Below, piece after piece: positions 53,988-62,465 of a stretch of DNA of 64,000 nucleotides. The notes beneath the pieces are model-generated. The model did not search any database. It saw only the letters and a program-made list of their open reading frames with translations, and was not told the DNA's origin. Position 1 is the first letter of the stretch, and every line of letters starts with the position of its first letter. Source of the stretch: Okibacterium sp. HSC-33S16 (GTDB taxonomy: Bacteria; Actinomycetota; Actinomycetes; Actinomycetales; Microbacteriaceae); NCBI RefSeq assembly GCF_024171565.1, contig NZ_JALJZZ010000001.1:434001-498000 (forward strand), read 5' to 3'. Position numbers and translations under genes: made by a program.

Positions 53988-54164
53988 ATGGCAGCGATGA
54001 AGCCGAGGACTGGCGACGGGCCAATGGAGGCCGTGAAGGAGGGTCGGTTGATCATCGTGCGGGTTCCGCTCGAAGGTGGAGGCCGCCTGGTTGTGTCAGT
54101 CAACGACGCCGAGGCCCGAGAACTTCACGATGCGTTGGCTGGAGTCGTAGCAGCCGCCAGCTAA
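53988..54164 (+). CDS. DUF3117 protein (58 aa)
   Basis: 58 residues from ATG 53988 behind AAAGGGGAG: MAAMKPRTGDGPMEAVKEGRL, then IIVRVPLEGGGRLVVSVNDAEARELHDAL. This is the near-invariant small actinobacterial DUF3117 protein; its function is unknown. A strong terminator follows 16 bp after the stop. Confidence 0.93.
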   Translation: MAAMKPRTGDGPMEAVKEGRLIIVRVPLEGGGRLVVSVNDAEARELHDALAGVVAAAS

Positions 54165-54179
54165 CTGATTTTTTTACAT

Positions 54180-54227
54180 CAGCGGATGCCTGTGGTCGCC
54201 GACCACAGGCATCCGCTGTTTAATTTT
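54180..54227 (+). terminator. Rho-independent terminator after the DUF3117 gene
   Basis: CAGCGGATGCCTGTGGTC at 54180-54197 pairs over all 18 bp with 54201-54218, with a 3-nt loop, then TTTAATTTT. The stem is built from an inverted pair of the octamer CGGATGCC, which is over-represented in this window. Confidence 0.92.
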
Positions 54228-54234
54228 CGAAGCG

Positions 54235-54864
54235 TCAGGCGCGCTTGGTGATTTGCAACAGACCGTCGCCGACCGGGGAGAGGGCGCCGACGACGGCGCC
54301 AGACGACGCGATCTCCTGCACGAGGAGACGGAATGCGCTCGTGATGTCGTCGCGCTGGGCCGGGTCGGCCACGCGGCCCTTCCAGAGGGCGTGTGGCACG
54401 AGGACGGTGCCACCGATGCGGGCGAGACGCAGGCCGTGCTCGACGTTCTCGATCACCTGGCCGGGGTCAGCGTCGACGAAGACGATGTCGTAGGAGTTCT
54501 CGTTCATGCGGGTGAGCACGTCGAGCGAGCGGCCCGTGATCAGGCGCACCCGGTTCGGGGCGATGCGGGCGTCAGAGAACATCTGCCGGGCGTACCCCTG
54601 GTGTTCGGCCTCGGAGTCGATGGTGGTGAGCACTGACCGCTCAGAGGGTGACAGCAGCCAGAGTCCGGAGAGGCCGGCACCGGTTCCGATTTCGACAATG
54701 TTGACCGCTGCTGTGGTCGCCGCGATGACTGCGGCCTGTGCGCCCATGGCCGGTGAGATCGGTTCGATGCCGAGTTCGAGCGACTGGGCACGCGCCTTCT
54801 GGATCGAATCGGACTCGGTGACGATGTAGTCGGCGTATTTCCAGTTCGAATCTTGTTCAGACAC
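54235..54864 (-). CDS. O-methyltransferase (class I SAM-dependent)
   Basis: 209 residues from GTG 54864 (GGGAG five bases upstream); the frame extends to 54891 with less typical residues. The SAM site is IVEIGTGAGLSGLWLL, followed by LTTIDSEAEHQGYARQMF and DIVFVDADPGQVIENVEHGLRLARIGGTVLVPHALW, the pattern of catechol-type O-methyltransferases. The gene lies next to tatB, as it often does in actinobacteria. Natural substrate unknown. Confidence 0.9.
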   Translation of the reverse strand: MSEQDSNWKYADYIVTESDSIQKARAQSLELGIEPISPAMGAQAAVIAATTAAVNIVEIGTGAGLSGLWLLSPSERSVLTTIDSEAEHQGYARQMFSDARIAPNRVRLITGRSLDVLTRMNENSYDIVFVDADPGQVIENVEHGLRLARIGGTVLVPHALWKGRVADPAQRDDITSAFRLLVQEIASSGAVVGALSPVGDGLLQITKRA

Positions 54865-54945
54865 TTCAGCTCCCGTGTGGTTCGACCCCACAGTATCCCA
54901 GCGTCATCACGCCATTTGTCAGGCGCGGCGCGATAGTCTGAACTC

Positions 54946-55377
54946 GTGTTCTTCGGCCTCACTTTCGAGAAGCTCCTCATCATCGGGGTGATTGCTGTCT
55001 TCCTGCTTGGGCCGGAGCGGCTTCCCGGCTATGCAGCGCAGTTCGCCCGCCTCATCCGCTCGCTGCGCGACATGGCGCAGGGAGCCAAGGAACGCATGCG
55101 CGACGAGATGGGGCCGGAGTTCGACGAGGTCGACTGGAAGAAGCTCGACCCCCGCCAGTACGACCCGCGCCGCATCATTCGAGAGGCGCTGCTCGATGAC
55201 TCGCCGCCGGCGCCGGTGATCTCGCCGCCCAGTTTCGATAAGTCGGCGTCGACGGCCACGGCCGATGACGACGTCATCTGGCAGAAGCCGCGGCTGAGTA
55301 CGGCCGCTGACCGGCAGCGCAAGATCATCGAGGGCGAAACGGTCGCCGCACCGCCGTTTGACCTCGAAGCGACCTAA
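54946..55377 (+). CDS. tatB: Sec-independent protein translocase TatB
   Basis: 143 residues from GTG 54946, 6 nt after TAGTCT (54934-54939). One membrane helix (LTFEKLLIIGVIAVFLLGPERLPGYA) with the Glu and the GP hinge of TatA/B proteins, an amphipathic helix (ARLIRSLRDMAQGAKERMRDEMG), and a longer charged C terminus that favours TatB over TatA. It receives twin-arginine precursors with TatC, which is not in the window. Confidence 0.9.
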   Translation: MFFGLTFEKLLIIGVIAVFLLGPERLPGYAAQFARLIRSLRDMAQGAKERMRDEMGPEFDEVDWKKLDPRQYDPRRIIREALLDDSPPAPVISPPSFDKSASTATADDDVIWQKPRLSTAADRQRKIIEGETVAAPPFDLEAT

Positions 55378-55384
55378 CGATTTC

Positions 55385-56224
55385 TCACGGCATCCCGCAG
55401 ACGGACTTCACAAAGGCATAGAGCGCCTGGCGCGTGCTGTCATCGACGGGGAACCGCGAGACGCCGTCGATGCCGTCGATCCGCACACTGAGCACGAGCA
55501 CGGTGCCAATCTTGTCTTCGGCGAGAGCGTGGCTGTCGCAGCGCGCGGGTCGAATGCGCAGATCCACGGTCTGAACAGCGGATGTCGCCTCCACCGTCAG
55601 CGAGAGCGGCCACCTCTCGGCTCCGTCGGCGGGTGCGAGCAGGGGAGTGGAGCCGACTCCGGTGAGTTGCACGGTGCCGTCGGCGCCGGTCGGCGTGAGC
55701 CGGAGGGAGAGCACCGCCACCGCGTCGTCGCCGGAGCCCTCAAGGCCCAGCGGGCCGGCGAGGTCGATGGCGGCAATCCGGTTGAGGCGAACAGTCACGC
55801 AGCCGGTGTCGTGAAGGCGGGGGAGAGTCGCGAGCGGATCATCGGGCGTCACCGTGACGGCGCGACTGCTTCCCGATGTCCGGACGGAGAGAGTTGGCGC
55901 CGCTGTGGACGCCGCGTCGCAGTCGAGGGCAGGGACGTCGGTTCTGAGATCGACGGTGCGCCCAGCATCGAGAGTGGTCGCGGACCATTCTGCGGCGTCG
56001 CTGAAACCGGCCCAGGTCAGGTCGGAGCGCGTGAGCGTCACCGCCGACGGCCCCCCGTTGATGACGCGGAGCACGAGTGTGCCGCTGGTGTAATCGGTGC
56101 GACCCTGCATCACCTCAAACCGCACACCGTCGAGCGGGGCCGGAGATGGGGCCGCCGAGCACCCCGCCAGCGCGGGAAGAAGGGCAGCGGCGATGACTCC
56201 TACCCAGAGAAACCGCCGCCGCAT
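55385..56224 (-). CDS. Secreted lipoprotein of unknown function
   Basis: 279 residues from ATG 56224 (GTG 56236 would add four residues and directly touch the mrp stop). The signal peptide MRRRFLWVGVIAAALLPALAGC ends in a lipobox. The mature part is beta-rich with repeated Ig-like strand patterns (TLVLRVINGGPSAVTLTRSDLTW; WPLSLTVEATSAVQTVDLRI) and a few cysteines. No known family recognised. It is transcribed behind mrp, probably in one operon. Confidence 0.78.
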   Translation of the reverse strand: MRRRFLWVGVIAAALLPALAGCSAAPSPAPLDGVRFEVMQGRTDYTSGTLVLRVINGGPSAVTLTRSDLTWAGFSDAAEWSATTLDAGRTVDLRTDVPALDCDAASTAAPTLSVRTSGSSRAVTVTPDDPLATLPRLHDTGCVTVRLNRIAAIDLAGPLGLEGSGDDAVAVLSLRLTPTGADGTVQLTGVGSTPLLAPADGAERWPLSLTVEATSAVQTVDLRIRPARCDSHALAEDKIGTVLVLSVRIDGIDGVSRFPVDDSTRQALYAFVKSVCGMP

Positions 56225-56236
56225 GACTGCCGCCAC

Positions 56237-57409
56237 TCAGACCGGGGCGAGCCCCAGTGAGCGACCGACGAGGCCGCGACCGCGGGAGAGCAGTGCGTCG
56301 GCGACCGAACGGATCGCGACGCTCGCCGGGTCGTCCGGATGCTCGAGGACCACCGGCGCACCGGCGTCGCCACCGGCCCGCAACGGCACACTGAGCGGAA
56401 CGCTCGCGATGAGCGGCACCGCGTCGCTATCTGCGCTCAAGCGGCGCGCGACCTCCGCTCCGCCACCCTCACCGAAGAGGGAGAGCACCGAGCCATCGGG
56501 TTGGGCCAGCCCGGCCATGTTCTCGATCACGCCAATGACCTTCTGGCCGGTTTGCCGGGCAACGATGCCGCTTCGTTCGGCGACGTCGGCGGCGGCAGGC
56601 TGCGGTGTGGTGACAACGAGGACCTCGGCGTTCGGAAGCAACTGGCCCAGCGAGATCGCCACATCACCGGTGCCGGGCGGCAGGTCAAGGAGCAGCACGT
56701 CGAGGTCACCAAAATAAACATCGGTGAGGAACTGGTTGAGCGTGCGGTGAAGCATCGGTCCGCGCCAGGCGACGGCCTGCGGTTTGGTGTCATGTCCTGC
56801 GGCCTGACCGAGGAACATGCCGATCGAGATGACCTTCACGCCGTAGCCGATCGGAGGAAGGATCATGTCTCCCACCTGTGTGGGTGTGGTGATGGTGCCC
56901 GGCTGCGCCGTGGCATCCGTCAGTCCTAACAGGCCGGGGATAGAGAAACCGTGCACGTCAGCGTCGACGATGCCAACGGAGAGTCCCCGCGAGGCCAGTT
57001 CGGCCGCGAGGTTAGCGGTGAGTGTCGACTTGCCGACGCCGCCCTTGCCGCTCGTGATGGCGTACACCCGGGTAAGCGAGTCGGGGCCGAATGGCATGTG
57101 CCTGGCTCCGCGCGAGCCGCGAAGTGATTCGGTGAGGGCGCGGCGTTCGTCTGCGGTCATCACGCCCACCGAGATGTCGGCGCGGGTGACGCCGGGCACA
57201 CCAGCGACGGCGGCGGTGACGTTGCGTTCGATCGCCGTGGCGGCCGGGCAGCCGACGATGGTGAGTTTGATGGCGACCGAAGCCGTGCCGTCCTCGGTCA
57301 CTGAGACGTCGCCGACCATGCCCAGCTCGGTGATGGGACGCCGGATTTCCGGGTCGATCACGGAGCTCAGCGCCGTGCTGACGCGGGAGACCAGATCAGC
57401 GGGGAGCAT
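56237..57409 (-). CDS. mrp: Mrp/NBP35-family ATP-binding iron-sulphur cluster carrier
   Basis: 390 residues. N-terminal MIP18/DUF59 domain (about 1-85: VIDPEIRRPITELGMVGDVSV), then the P-loop ATPase with SGKGGVGKSTLTANLAA (deviant Walker A), GIVDADVHGFSIPGLLG and LLLDLPPGTGDVAISL. The CxxC typical of cluster binding in eukaryotic relatives is not obvious. It transfers Fe-S clusters to target proteins. The start overlaps the DUF1003 gene end by 14 bp. Confidence 0.93.
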   Translation of the reverse strand: MLPADLVSRVSTALSSVIDPEIRRPITELGMVGDVSVTEDGTASVAIKLTIVGCPAATAIERNVTAAVAGVPGVTRADISVGVMTADERRALTESLRGSRGARHMPFGPDSLTRVYAITSGKGGVGKSTLTANLAAELASRGLSVGIVDADVHGFSIPGLLGLTDATAQPGTITTPTQVGDMILPPIGYGVKVISIGMFLGQAAGHDTKPQAVAWRGPMLHRTLNQFLTDVYFGDLDVLLLDLPPGTGDVAISLGQLLPNAEVLVVTTPQPAAADVAERSGIVARQTGQKVIGVIENMAGLAQPDGSVLSLFGEGGGAEVARRLSADSDAVPLIASVPLSVPLRAGGDAGAPVVLEHPDDPASVAIRSVADALLSRGRGLVGRSLGLAPV

Positions 57410-57908
57410 CGTCCTTGTCTTTCTCGAGTTCGTCGAGGAGGCTGCGCAGTTCCTGCCGGATGAAATCCTTCGACGCCATATCCTTCATGGCGAGCCGCAG
57501 GGCGACGACCTCGCGGGCAAGGTACTCGGTGTCGTTGAGGTTGCGCTCGGAGCGCTGGCGGTCCTGCTCGATCTGCACGCGGTCACGGTCGTCCTGCCGG
57601 TTCTGCGCCAGGAGGATGAGGGGGGCCGCATACGACGCCTGCAACGAGAGAATCAGCGTCAGTGCCGTGAAACCCAGGGCCGCCGAGTCAAAGCGGAAAT
57701 TCTCGGGACCCCAGGTGTTGTAGGCGATCCACGCGAGGCAGAAGATCGTGAGCCCGGCCAGGAACCCCGGGGTTCCCATGGCACGAGCGACCCACTCGGT
57801 GAATCGACCGAACCTGTCGCGTGACTCACGTTTGCGCCCGGGAAGCATCGAGGTGCGAAGCCCCTTTGGAGCGTCGAGGCGCACGTCGTTCTTGCGGTTC
57901 CTAGCCAC
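57396..57908 (-). CDS. DUF1003 membrane protein
   Basis: 170 residues from ATG 57908. Basic N terminus, two membrane helices (about 44-66 and 73-95: GFTALTLILSLQASYAAPLILLAQNRQDDRDR is the DUF1003 signature), then a charged coiled-coil tail (EQDRQRSERNLNDTEYLAREVVALRLAM). Function unknown. Lies between the MgtE_N protein and mrp with overlaps on both sides, so it belongs to that operon. Confidence 0.92.
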   Translation of the reverse strand: MARNRKNDVRLDAPKGLRTSMLPGRKRESRDRFGRFTEWVARAMGTPGFLAGLTIFCLAWIAYNTWGPENFRFDSAALGFTALTLILSLQASYAAPLILLAQNRQDDRDRVQIEQDRQRSERNLNDTEYLAREVVALRLAMKDMASKDFIRQELRSLLDELEKDKDDAPR

Positions 57909-59187
57909 GAACTGCCCTCCTTCCCTGTGGTCTATGCGTCATCACTGGTTCATCGTCGTTCTGACTTCGCCAGTCTTCGGGCAACAGGTAGTCGAGGACA
58001 TCGTCAATTGTCACCACCCCGACGAGTCTGTGAGTGTCGTCGACGACAGGCACCGAAACGAGGTCGTAGCTCGCGAGGATCCGTGACACCTCCGCGGCCG
58101 ATGACTTGGCGGTCACCGGATCGAGGCTCTGGTCCATGATCGCGCCGAGCCGTTCGTGTGGCGGATAGCGCAGCATCCGCTGGAAGTGCACGATGCCGAG
58201 GTAGCGCCCCGTAGGCGGTTCATACGGCGGAAGCGTGACGCACACGGCGGCGCCAAGCGCCGGCGGCAGTTCCGGTCGCCGAATGAGTGCGAGCGCTTCG
58301 GCCACCGTGGAGTCGGCCGAGAGGATCACGGGCTCTGTCGTCATCAGGCCACCGGCGGTGTCCGGCGCGAAGGCGAGGAGCATGCGCACATCTTCGGCCT
58401 CTTCGGGCTCCATCAGTTCGAGCAGGTGTTCACCACGCTCAAGCGGAAGCTGCGCGATGAGGTCTGCCGCATCGTCTGGCTGCATCTGGTCGAGAACGTC
58501 TGCAGCACGCTCGTCGCCGAGTTCGGTGAGGATCGACACCTGATCGGACTCCGGCATCTCCTCGAGCGCGTCCGCCAGACGGTCGTCGGGAAGCTCTTCG
58601 ACGACCTCGATCATGCGGTCCTGCGGCAGGTCGAGCAGGGTGTTGGCGAGGTCGGCCGGTTTGAGGTCGGAGTAGGTTGCGATGAGTTGCTCAGCCGATT
58701 GGGCTTCAGACCCGGTCTGCTTCTCCCGAATCTCGCGCCAGGTGGCGAAAGTGGTGGTTCCCTTGGCAAACGGCGACGCCGACAGCTTCGGCCTGCGCAC
58801 AAAGTACTGGCTCACGGCCCACGCGCCCGGCCCGACTTCCTCAATGGCGACGTCTTCGATGGTGGCCTCGCCCGATCCGTCAACAAAGAGCACCTTGCGG
58901 CCGAGCAGTTCGGCGATCACTCGAACTTCACCGCCGCGCTGCTCAAAGCGGCGCACGTTGATGAGGCCCGTGGTGATGATCTGGCCGGAGGCGATCGACG
59001 TCACGCGCCCGATCGACACGAAGACGCGTCGTTTGCCGGGGATTTCGACGATCAGGCCGACCACGCGGGGCGGGTCGTTTTTTCGGTAGACCACGAGCAC
59101 GTCACGCACCTTGCCCACACGGTCACCCGCGGGGTCGAAGACTGTGCACCCGGCCAACCGGGCGACGAAAACTCTCGAGCCACTCAC
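57901..59187 (-). CDS. PRC-barrel/MgtE_N/CBS protein without a transport domain
   Basis: 428 residues from GTG 59187. An N-terminal PRC-barrel-like domain (about 1-60: LAGCTVFDPAGDRVGKVRDVLV), an MgtE N domain (about 160-285, with tandem LADALEEMPESDQVSILTEL and AADVLDQMQPDDAADLIAQL repeats), then two CBS motifs (about 285-415). The membrane pore of MgtE magnesium channels is missing, so it is a soluble sensor-like relative. It may respond to Mg2+ or nucleotides. TAAGTT lies 6 nt before the start (minus strand). Confidence 0.92.
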   Translation of the reverse strand: MSGSRVFVARLAGCTVFDPAGDRVGKVRDVLVVYRKNDPPRVVGLIVEIPGKRRVFVSIGRVTSIASGQIITTGLINVRRFEQRGGEVRVIAELLGRKVLFVDGSGEATIEDVAIEEVGPGAWAVSQYFVRRPKLSASPFAKGTTTFATWREIREKQTGSEAQSAEQLIATYSDLKPADLANTLLDLPQDRMIEVVEELPDDRLADALEEMPESDQVSILTELGDERAADVLDQMQPDDAADLIAQLPLERGEHLLELMEPEEAEDVRMLLAFAPDTAGGLMTTEPVILSADSTVAEALALIRRPELPPALGAAVCVTLPPYEPPTGRYLGIVHFQRMLRYPPHERLGAIMDQSLDPVTAKSSAAEVSRILASYDLVSVPVVDDTHRLVGVVTIDDVLDYLLPEDWRSQNDDEPVMTHRPQGRRAVRG

Positions 59188-59286
59188 CCCTCTAACTTAG
59201 TGCCGATTGCCGACAGAAGCTGGAGAGTCGGTGAAGCGGATGCCATGGGGCTGCGTTCAGCCCCATACCGGTGGGAGAATGGGAGA

Positions 59287-59796
59287 GTGAGCAATCCACA
59301 ACAGCGCCGCGGCGCCAACCAGTACCCCTTTGAGGCCATGATTCCGCGGGGGGAAACCGTCGCAAGCTTCGAGAGCTACAAGCAGGCGCAGAGTGCCGTT
59401 GACACGCTCGCGCAAGCCGACTTTCCGGTGAAGCAAATCTCCATCGTCGGTGACGGGCTCAAGAGCGTCGAACGGGTAACCGGTCGCCTGAGCTACGGAC
59501 GCACCGCCGGAGCCGGCGCGCTGAGCGGCGCCTGGCTTGGCCTCTTCTTCGGGCTGCTGCTCATCATCATCAACCCCGCAGCCAACTTCACGTTCGTCGG
59601 CGCAGCTGTGCTCATCGGTGCCGCATTCGGCATGATGTTCTCCGTCGTCTCCTACGCGCTCAATCGCCGCCGCAAGGACTTCACCTCGGTGATGCAGGTG
59701 ATCGCCACGAGTTATGCGGTCACGGTCGCCCCCGAGCTGGCCAACCGCGCCCGCAACCTCCTCGATGGATCGGCGCAGGAGCAGCAGCAGCCGTAA
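59287..59796 (+). CDS. General stress protein-like membrane protein (YflT-type domain)
   Basis: 169 residues from GTG 59287. A soluble domain at about 20-70 (ETVASFESYKQAQSAVDTLAQADFPVKQISIVGDGLKSVERVTG) matches the YflT/general stress protein domain. A Gly-rich link and two membrane helices (about 82-102 and 105-125) follow, with a helical C terminus. A longer frame upstream runs antisense to the MgtE_N gene and is not coding. Role unknown; the family name reflects stress induction in Bacillus. Confidence 0.85.
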   Translation: MSNPQQRRGANQYPFEAMIPRGETVASFESYKQAQSAVDTLAQADFPVKQISIVGDGLKSVERVTGRLSYGRTAGAGALSGAWLGLFFGLLLIIINPAANFTFVGAAVLIGAAFGMMFSVVSYALNRRRKDFTSVMQVIATSYAVTVAPELANRARNLLDGSAQEQQQP

Positions 59797-59807
59797 GACC
59801 GGTTCTT

Positions 59808-59850
59808 ACACGACACAGGCCGTGCCCGAGGGGCGCGGCCTGTGTCGTGT
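59808..59850. terminator. Stem-loop between convergent genes
   Basis: A 14-bp stem (ACACGACACAGGCC at 59808-59821 with its complement at 59837-59850) lies between the stress protein and aminopeptidase genes. There is no T run. Confidence 0.6.
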
Positions 59851-59863
59851 ATCGAGTGAGCGG

Positions 59864-61315
59864 TTAGCGCTGCGAGCCGGCGATCCAGGCCTCAACGTCG
59901 TCTGCCGTGCGCGGAATCGCGGCAGAGAGGTTCTCTGCGCCGTTCGCGGTGACGAGGATGTCGTCCTCAATGCGCACGCCGATTCCGCGGAACTCCTCCG
60001 GCACGCTGAGGTCATCGGGCTGGAAGTACAGGCCAGGCTCGATGGTGAAGACCATGCCCTCCTTCACTTCGCCGTCGTGGTACATCTCCCGGCGGGCGCG
60101 AGCGCAGTCGTGAACGTCGAGCCCGAGGTGGTGGCTCGTGCCGTGCACCATGTAGCGGCGGTGGAACTGTTTGGTGGGGTCAAGTGACTCCTCGGCGCTC
60201 ACCGGGAGCATTCCCCACGCAGCCGTGTGCTTCGCGATGACCTTCATGGCTTCGGCGTGCACGTCGCGGAAAATGATGCCGGGGCGAACAATCGCGAACG
60301 CAGCGTCTGCGGCTTCGCGCACCGCTTCGTAGACCGCGCGCTGCACGTCAGAGAACCGACCGTTGGCGGGGAGCGTCCGGGTGATGTCTGCGGTGTAGAG
60401 GCTGTCGACCTCGACGCCGGCGTCGAGGAGCATGAGGTCGCCCGGCACGACGGGGCCGTCGTTGCGGGTCCAGTGCAGGATGCAAGCGTGCGGCCCGGAC
60501 GCGGCAATGGTGTCGTAGCCGACGGCGTTGCCGTCGAGTCGCGCGCGGGTGTAAAACACGCCCTCCACCGCACGTTCGCCGCGCTCCTCGGCGGTGATGC
60601 GCGGGAAGTCGGCGATGACGTCGGTGAAGCCTCGGGCCGTTGCGTCGACGGCGAGGCGGATCTGCGCGATCTCGAACTCATCCTTAACGAGCCGCATCTC
60701 CGAAAGGAAGGTGGACAGTTCGTCGTCCTCATTAACCGTCAGATCGGCATCCGTCGTGTGAAAATCTTCGAGCGCAGCGGTACGGATGTCGAGGTCTGCG
60801 GCGACCTGCGCCAGCGAGGGACGCGGGCCGATCCAGAACTCACCGATGGCCGGGTTGGCATAGAACTCGCTCGAGCTGCGATCAGCGCGCTCCCGGAAGT
60901 AGAGCGTGGCGTCGTGGCCATCACCGGCGGGCTCCAGCACCAGCACCGAATCGGGTTCGCTGTCGGCGCCCCAGCCGGTCAGGTGGGCAAATGCCGAGTG
61001 CGCACGGAACGGGTAGTCGGTGTCGTTGGAGCGTTCCTTGAGCGAACCGGCTGGCACCACAATGCGCTTGCCGGTGAAGGCCGCGGAGACGAGCGCACGG
61101 CGCTTCGCAGCGAACGGGGCCTGCTCGCGTGCGGCGGGCAGTTCGTCAACCCGGTCGGCCCAGTTGGAGCCGATGTAGTCCTGAAACTCGGTTGACGCCG
61201 GGGTGGTGGAGCGGTTTGACGTGCCCCTGGGCTCTTCGCTCGTGGTTTCTTCGCTCGCCGGCGCGACGCCGGTGGTGGATTCGATGGTTTCGCTCTGCAT
61301 CCCTCCATTGTCCAC
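59864..61315 (-). CDS. Xaa-Pro aminopeptidase P family (M24B)
   Basis: 483 residues; ATG 61315 is used, ATG 61300 is an alternative. N-terminal domain (about 35-240) and pita-bread catalytic domain (about 245-480). Metal ligands: Asp in MLLDAGVEVDSLYTADITRT (two Asp), His in MVHGTSHHLGLDVHD, Glu in FTIEPGLY and Glu in GVRIEDDILVT. Cleaves X-Pro peptide bonds with two metal ions, probably Mn2+. The first 35 residues are Thr/Ser/Glu-rich and disordered. Confidence 0.94.
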   Translation of the reverse strand: MDNGGMQSETIESTTGVAPASEETTSEEPRGTSNRSTTPASTEFQDYIGSNWADRVDELPAAREQAPFAAKRRALVSAAFTGKRIVVPAGSLKERSNDTDYPFRAHSAFAHLTGWGADSEPDSVLVLEPAGDGHDATLYFRERADRSSSEFYANPAIGEFWIGPRPSLAQVAADLDIRTAALEDFHTTDADLTVNEDDELSTFLSEMRLVKDEFEIAQIRLAVDATARGFTDVIADFPRITAEERGERAVEGVFYTRARLDGNAVGYDTIAASGPHACILHWTRNDGPVVPGDLMLLDAGVEVDSLYTADITRTLPANGRFSDVQRAVYEAVREAADAAFAIVRPGIIFRDVHAEAMKVIAKHTAAWGMLPVSAEESLDPTKQFHRRYMVHGTSHHLGLDVHDCARARREMYHDGEVKEGMVFTIEPGLYFQPDDLSVPEEFRGIGVRIEDDILVTANGAENLSAAIPRTADDVEAWIAGSQR

Positions 61316-61346
61316 CCGACGGCGGGGCAGAGCGAGGCCCGCCTGG

Positions 61347-62375
61347 TTAGCCTTCGGCGGGTGTGCGGCTTAACTGCACGATGACCGGGCGGTGGTCGCT
61401 ACCGGTGCCGTCGACCTCGGTCGCTACCCGCATGCCCGTGACCGTCCAATCCGGCGTCGCCATGACATGGTCGATCGGAGCGCCGAGCAGTGCAGGAATT
61501 TTGCTTGGCCAGGTGCCGACCGCGCCGTTGCCCGACGCGCGGCCCGCGTCGACACACGCACCGAGGGTCGCCTCATCGGTCGAGCCGAGCCCGGCCATGT
61601 TGTCGACGGTGGCGTTGAAGTCTCCCGCCATGATGACGCTGCCTGCGACACACTGGTTGGAGAGCCAGTCGAGGTCGTCGCGCCAGTTCTCCATCTGGCC
61701 GTCGATGGGCGCAACGGCGTGGGCGGCCACGATGGTGGGGCCGTCGCCATTAATCGGCTTCACGATGACGGTCGGCAGAACCTTGGTGTTTTCGCTGCGC
61801 TCTTCGTTGCTCGTGACCTTCGTGTAGTCGCCAAGGTCGGGGCTCACCAGGACCGTGGTTGAGCGAGCAGGAGAGATCTGGTCGAACCATTCGGTGTGCA
61901 CCCACATGGGTCGACCGACGTCGCGCATCGCCTCGGCGATCTCGATCCCTGTCTCCTGGGTGGTCTCGGGCAGTGAAATCACATCGACGTCCGCCTCGAC
62001 GGCGAGCTTTGCTACAGCCGCAGACCCCGGTGCGTCACCGAGGGTGTTCCAACTCATTACGGTAATCGAATCCGGTGCCTTGTCGGCGAATTCAACAGTG
62101 CCGAAACCACGACCATTTAGAATCACGACGTTGACAATCGCGAACGCAACGAGCAGCACGACCATGGTTCCCGCGAAAGCACGAAGCGGGCGCGCCGCTG
62201 CCAGCAGGAGAAAAAGGACGGCGGCGAGAACGGCACCGGCGGTGACAAGTGAGCGCATGCTAATGACCTGGGCGAGGATCCATGTCGTGTGGAAGCCGAA
62301 CAGGCTGGGCCAGGTGATGATGAGAAGCAGTACAGCGACCGCGATGGTCACAACGGCGCCGAGGAACTTGAGCAT
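61347..62375 (-). CDS. Endonuclease/exonuclease/phosphatase-family membrane protein
   Basis: 342 residues from ATG 62375 (GTG 62408 is possible). Three to four membrane helices fill residues 1-95. The outer domain is the EEP fold: ITVMSWNTLG, VDVISLPETTQETG, VAAHAVAP, IMAGDFNATVDNMAG and GSDHRPVIVQL, giving metal and catalytic residues (Asn, Glu, Asp-Asn, Asp-His). Similar proteins act on phosphodiesters outside the cell; the substrate is unknown. Confidence 0.9.
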   Translation of the reverse strand: MLKFLGAVVTIAVAVLLLIITWPSLFGFHTTWILAQVISMRSLVTAGAVLAAVLFLLLAAARPLRAFAGTMVVLLVAFAIVNVVILNGRGFGTVEFADKAPDSITVMSWNTLGDAPGSAAVAKLAVEADVDVISLPETTQETGIEIAEAMRDVGRPMWVHTEWFDQISPARSTTVLVSPDLGDYTKVTSNEERSENTKVLPTVIVKPINGDGPTIVAAHAVAPIDGQMENWRDDLDWLSNQCVAGSVIMAGDFNATVDNMAGLGSTDEATLGACVDAGRASGNGAVGTWPSKIPALLGAPIDHVMATPDWTVTGMRVATEVDGTGSDHRPVIVQLSRTPAEG

Positions 62376-62465
62376 TGTGAGCCCCACACTATCGATACCA
62401 GCCGTCACCCGGCTGGGAACCGCGCCGGTGCCTGGAGCTGCCTCTGTGCCCCATACACTGGCTCT

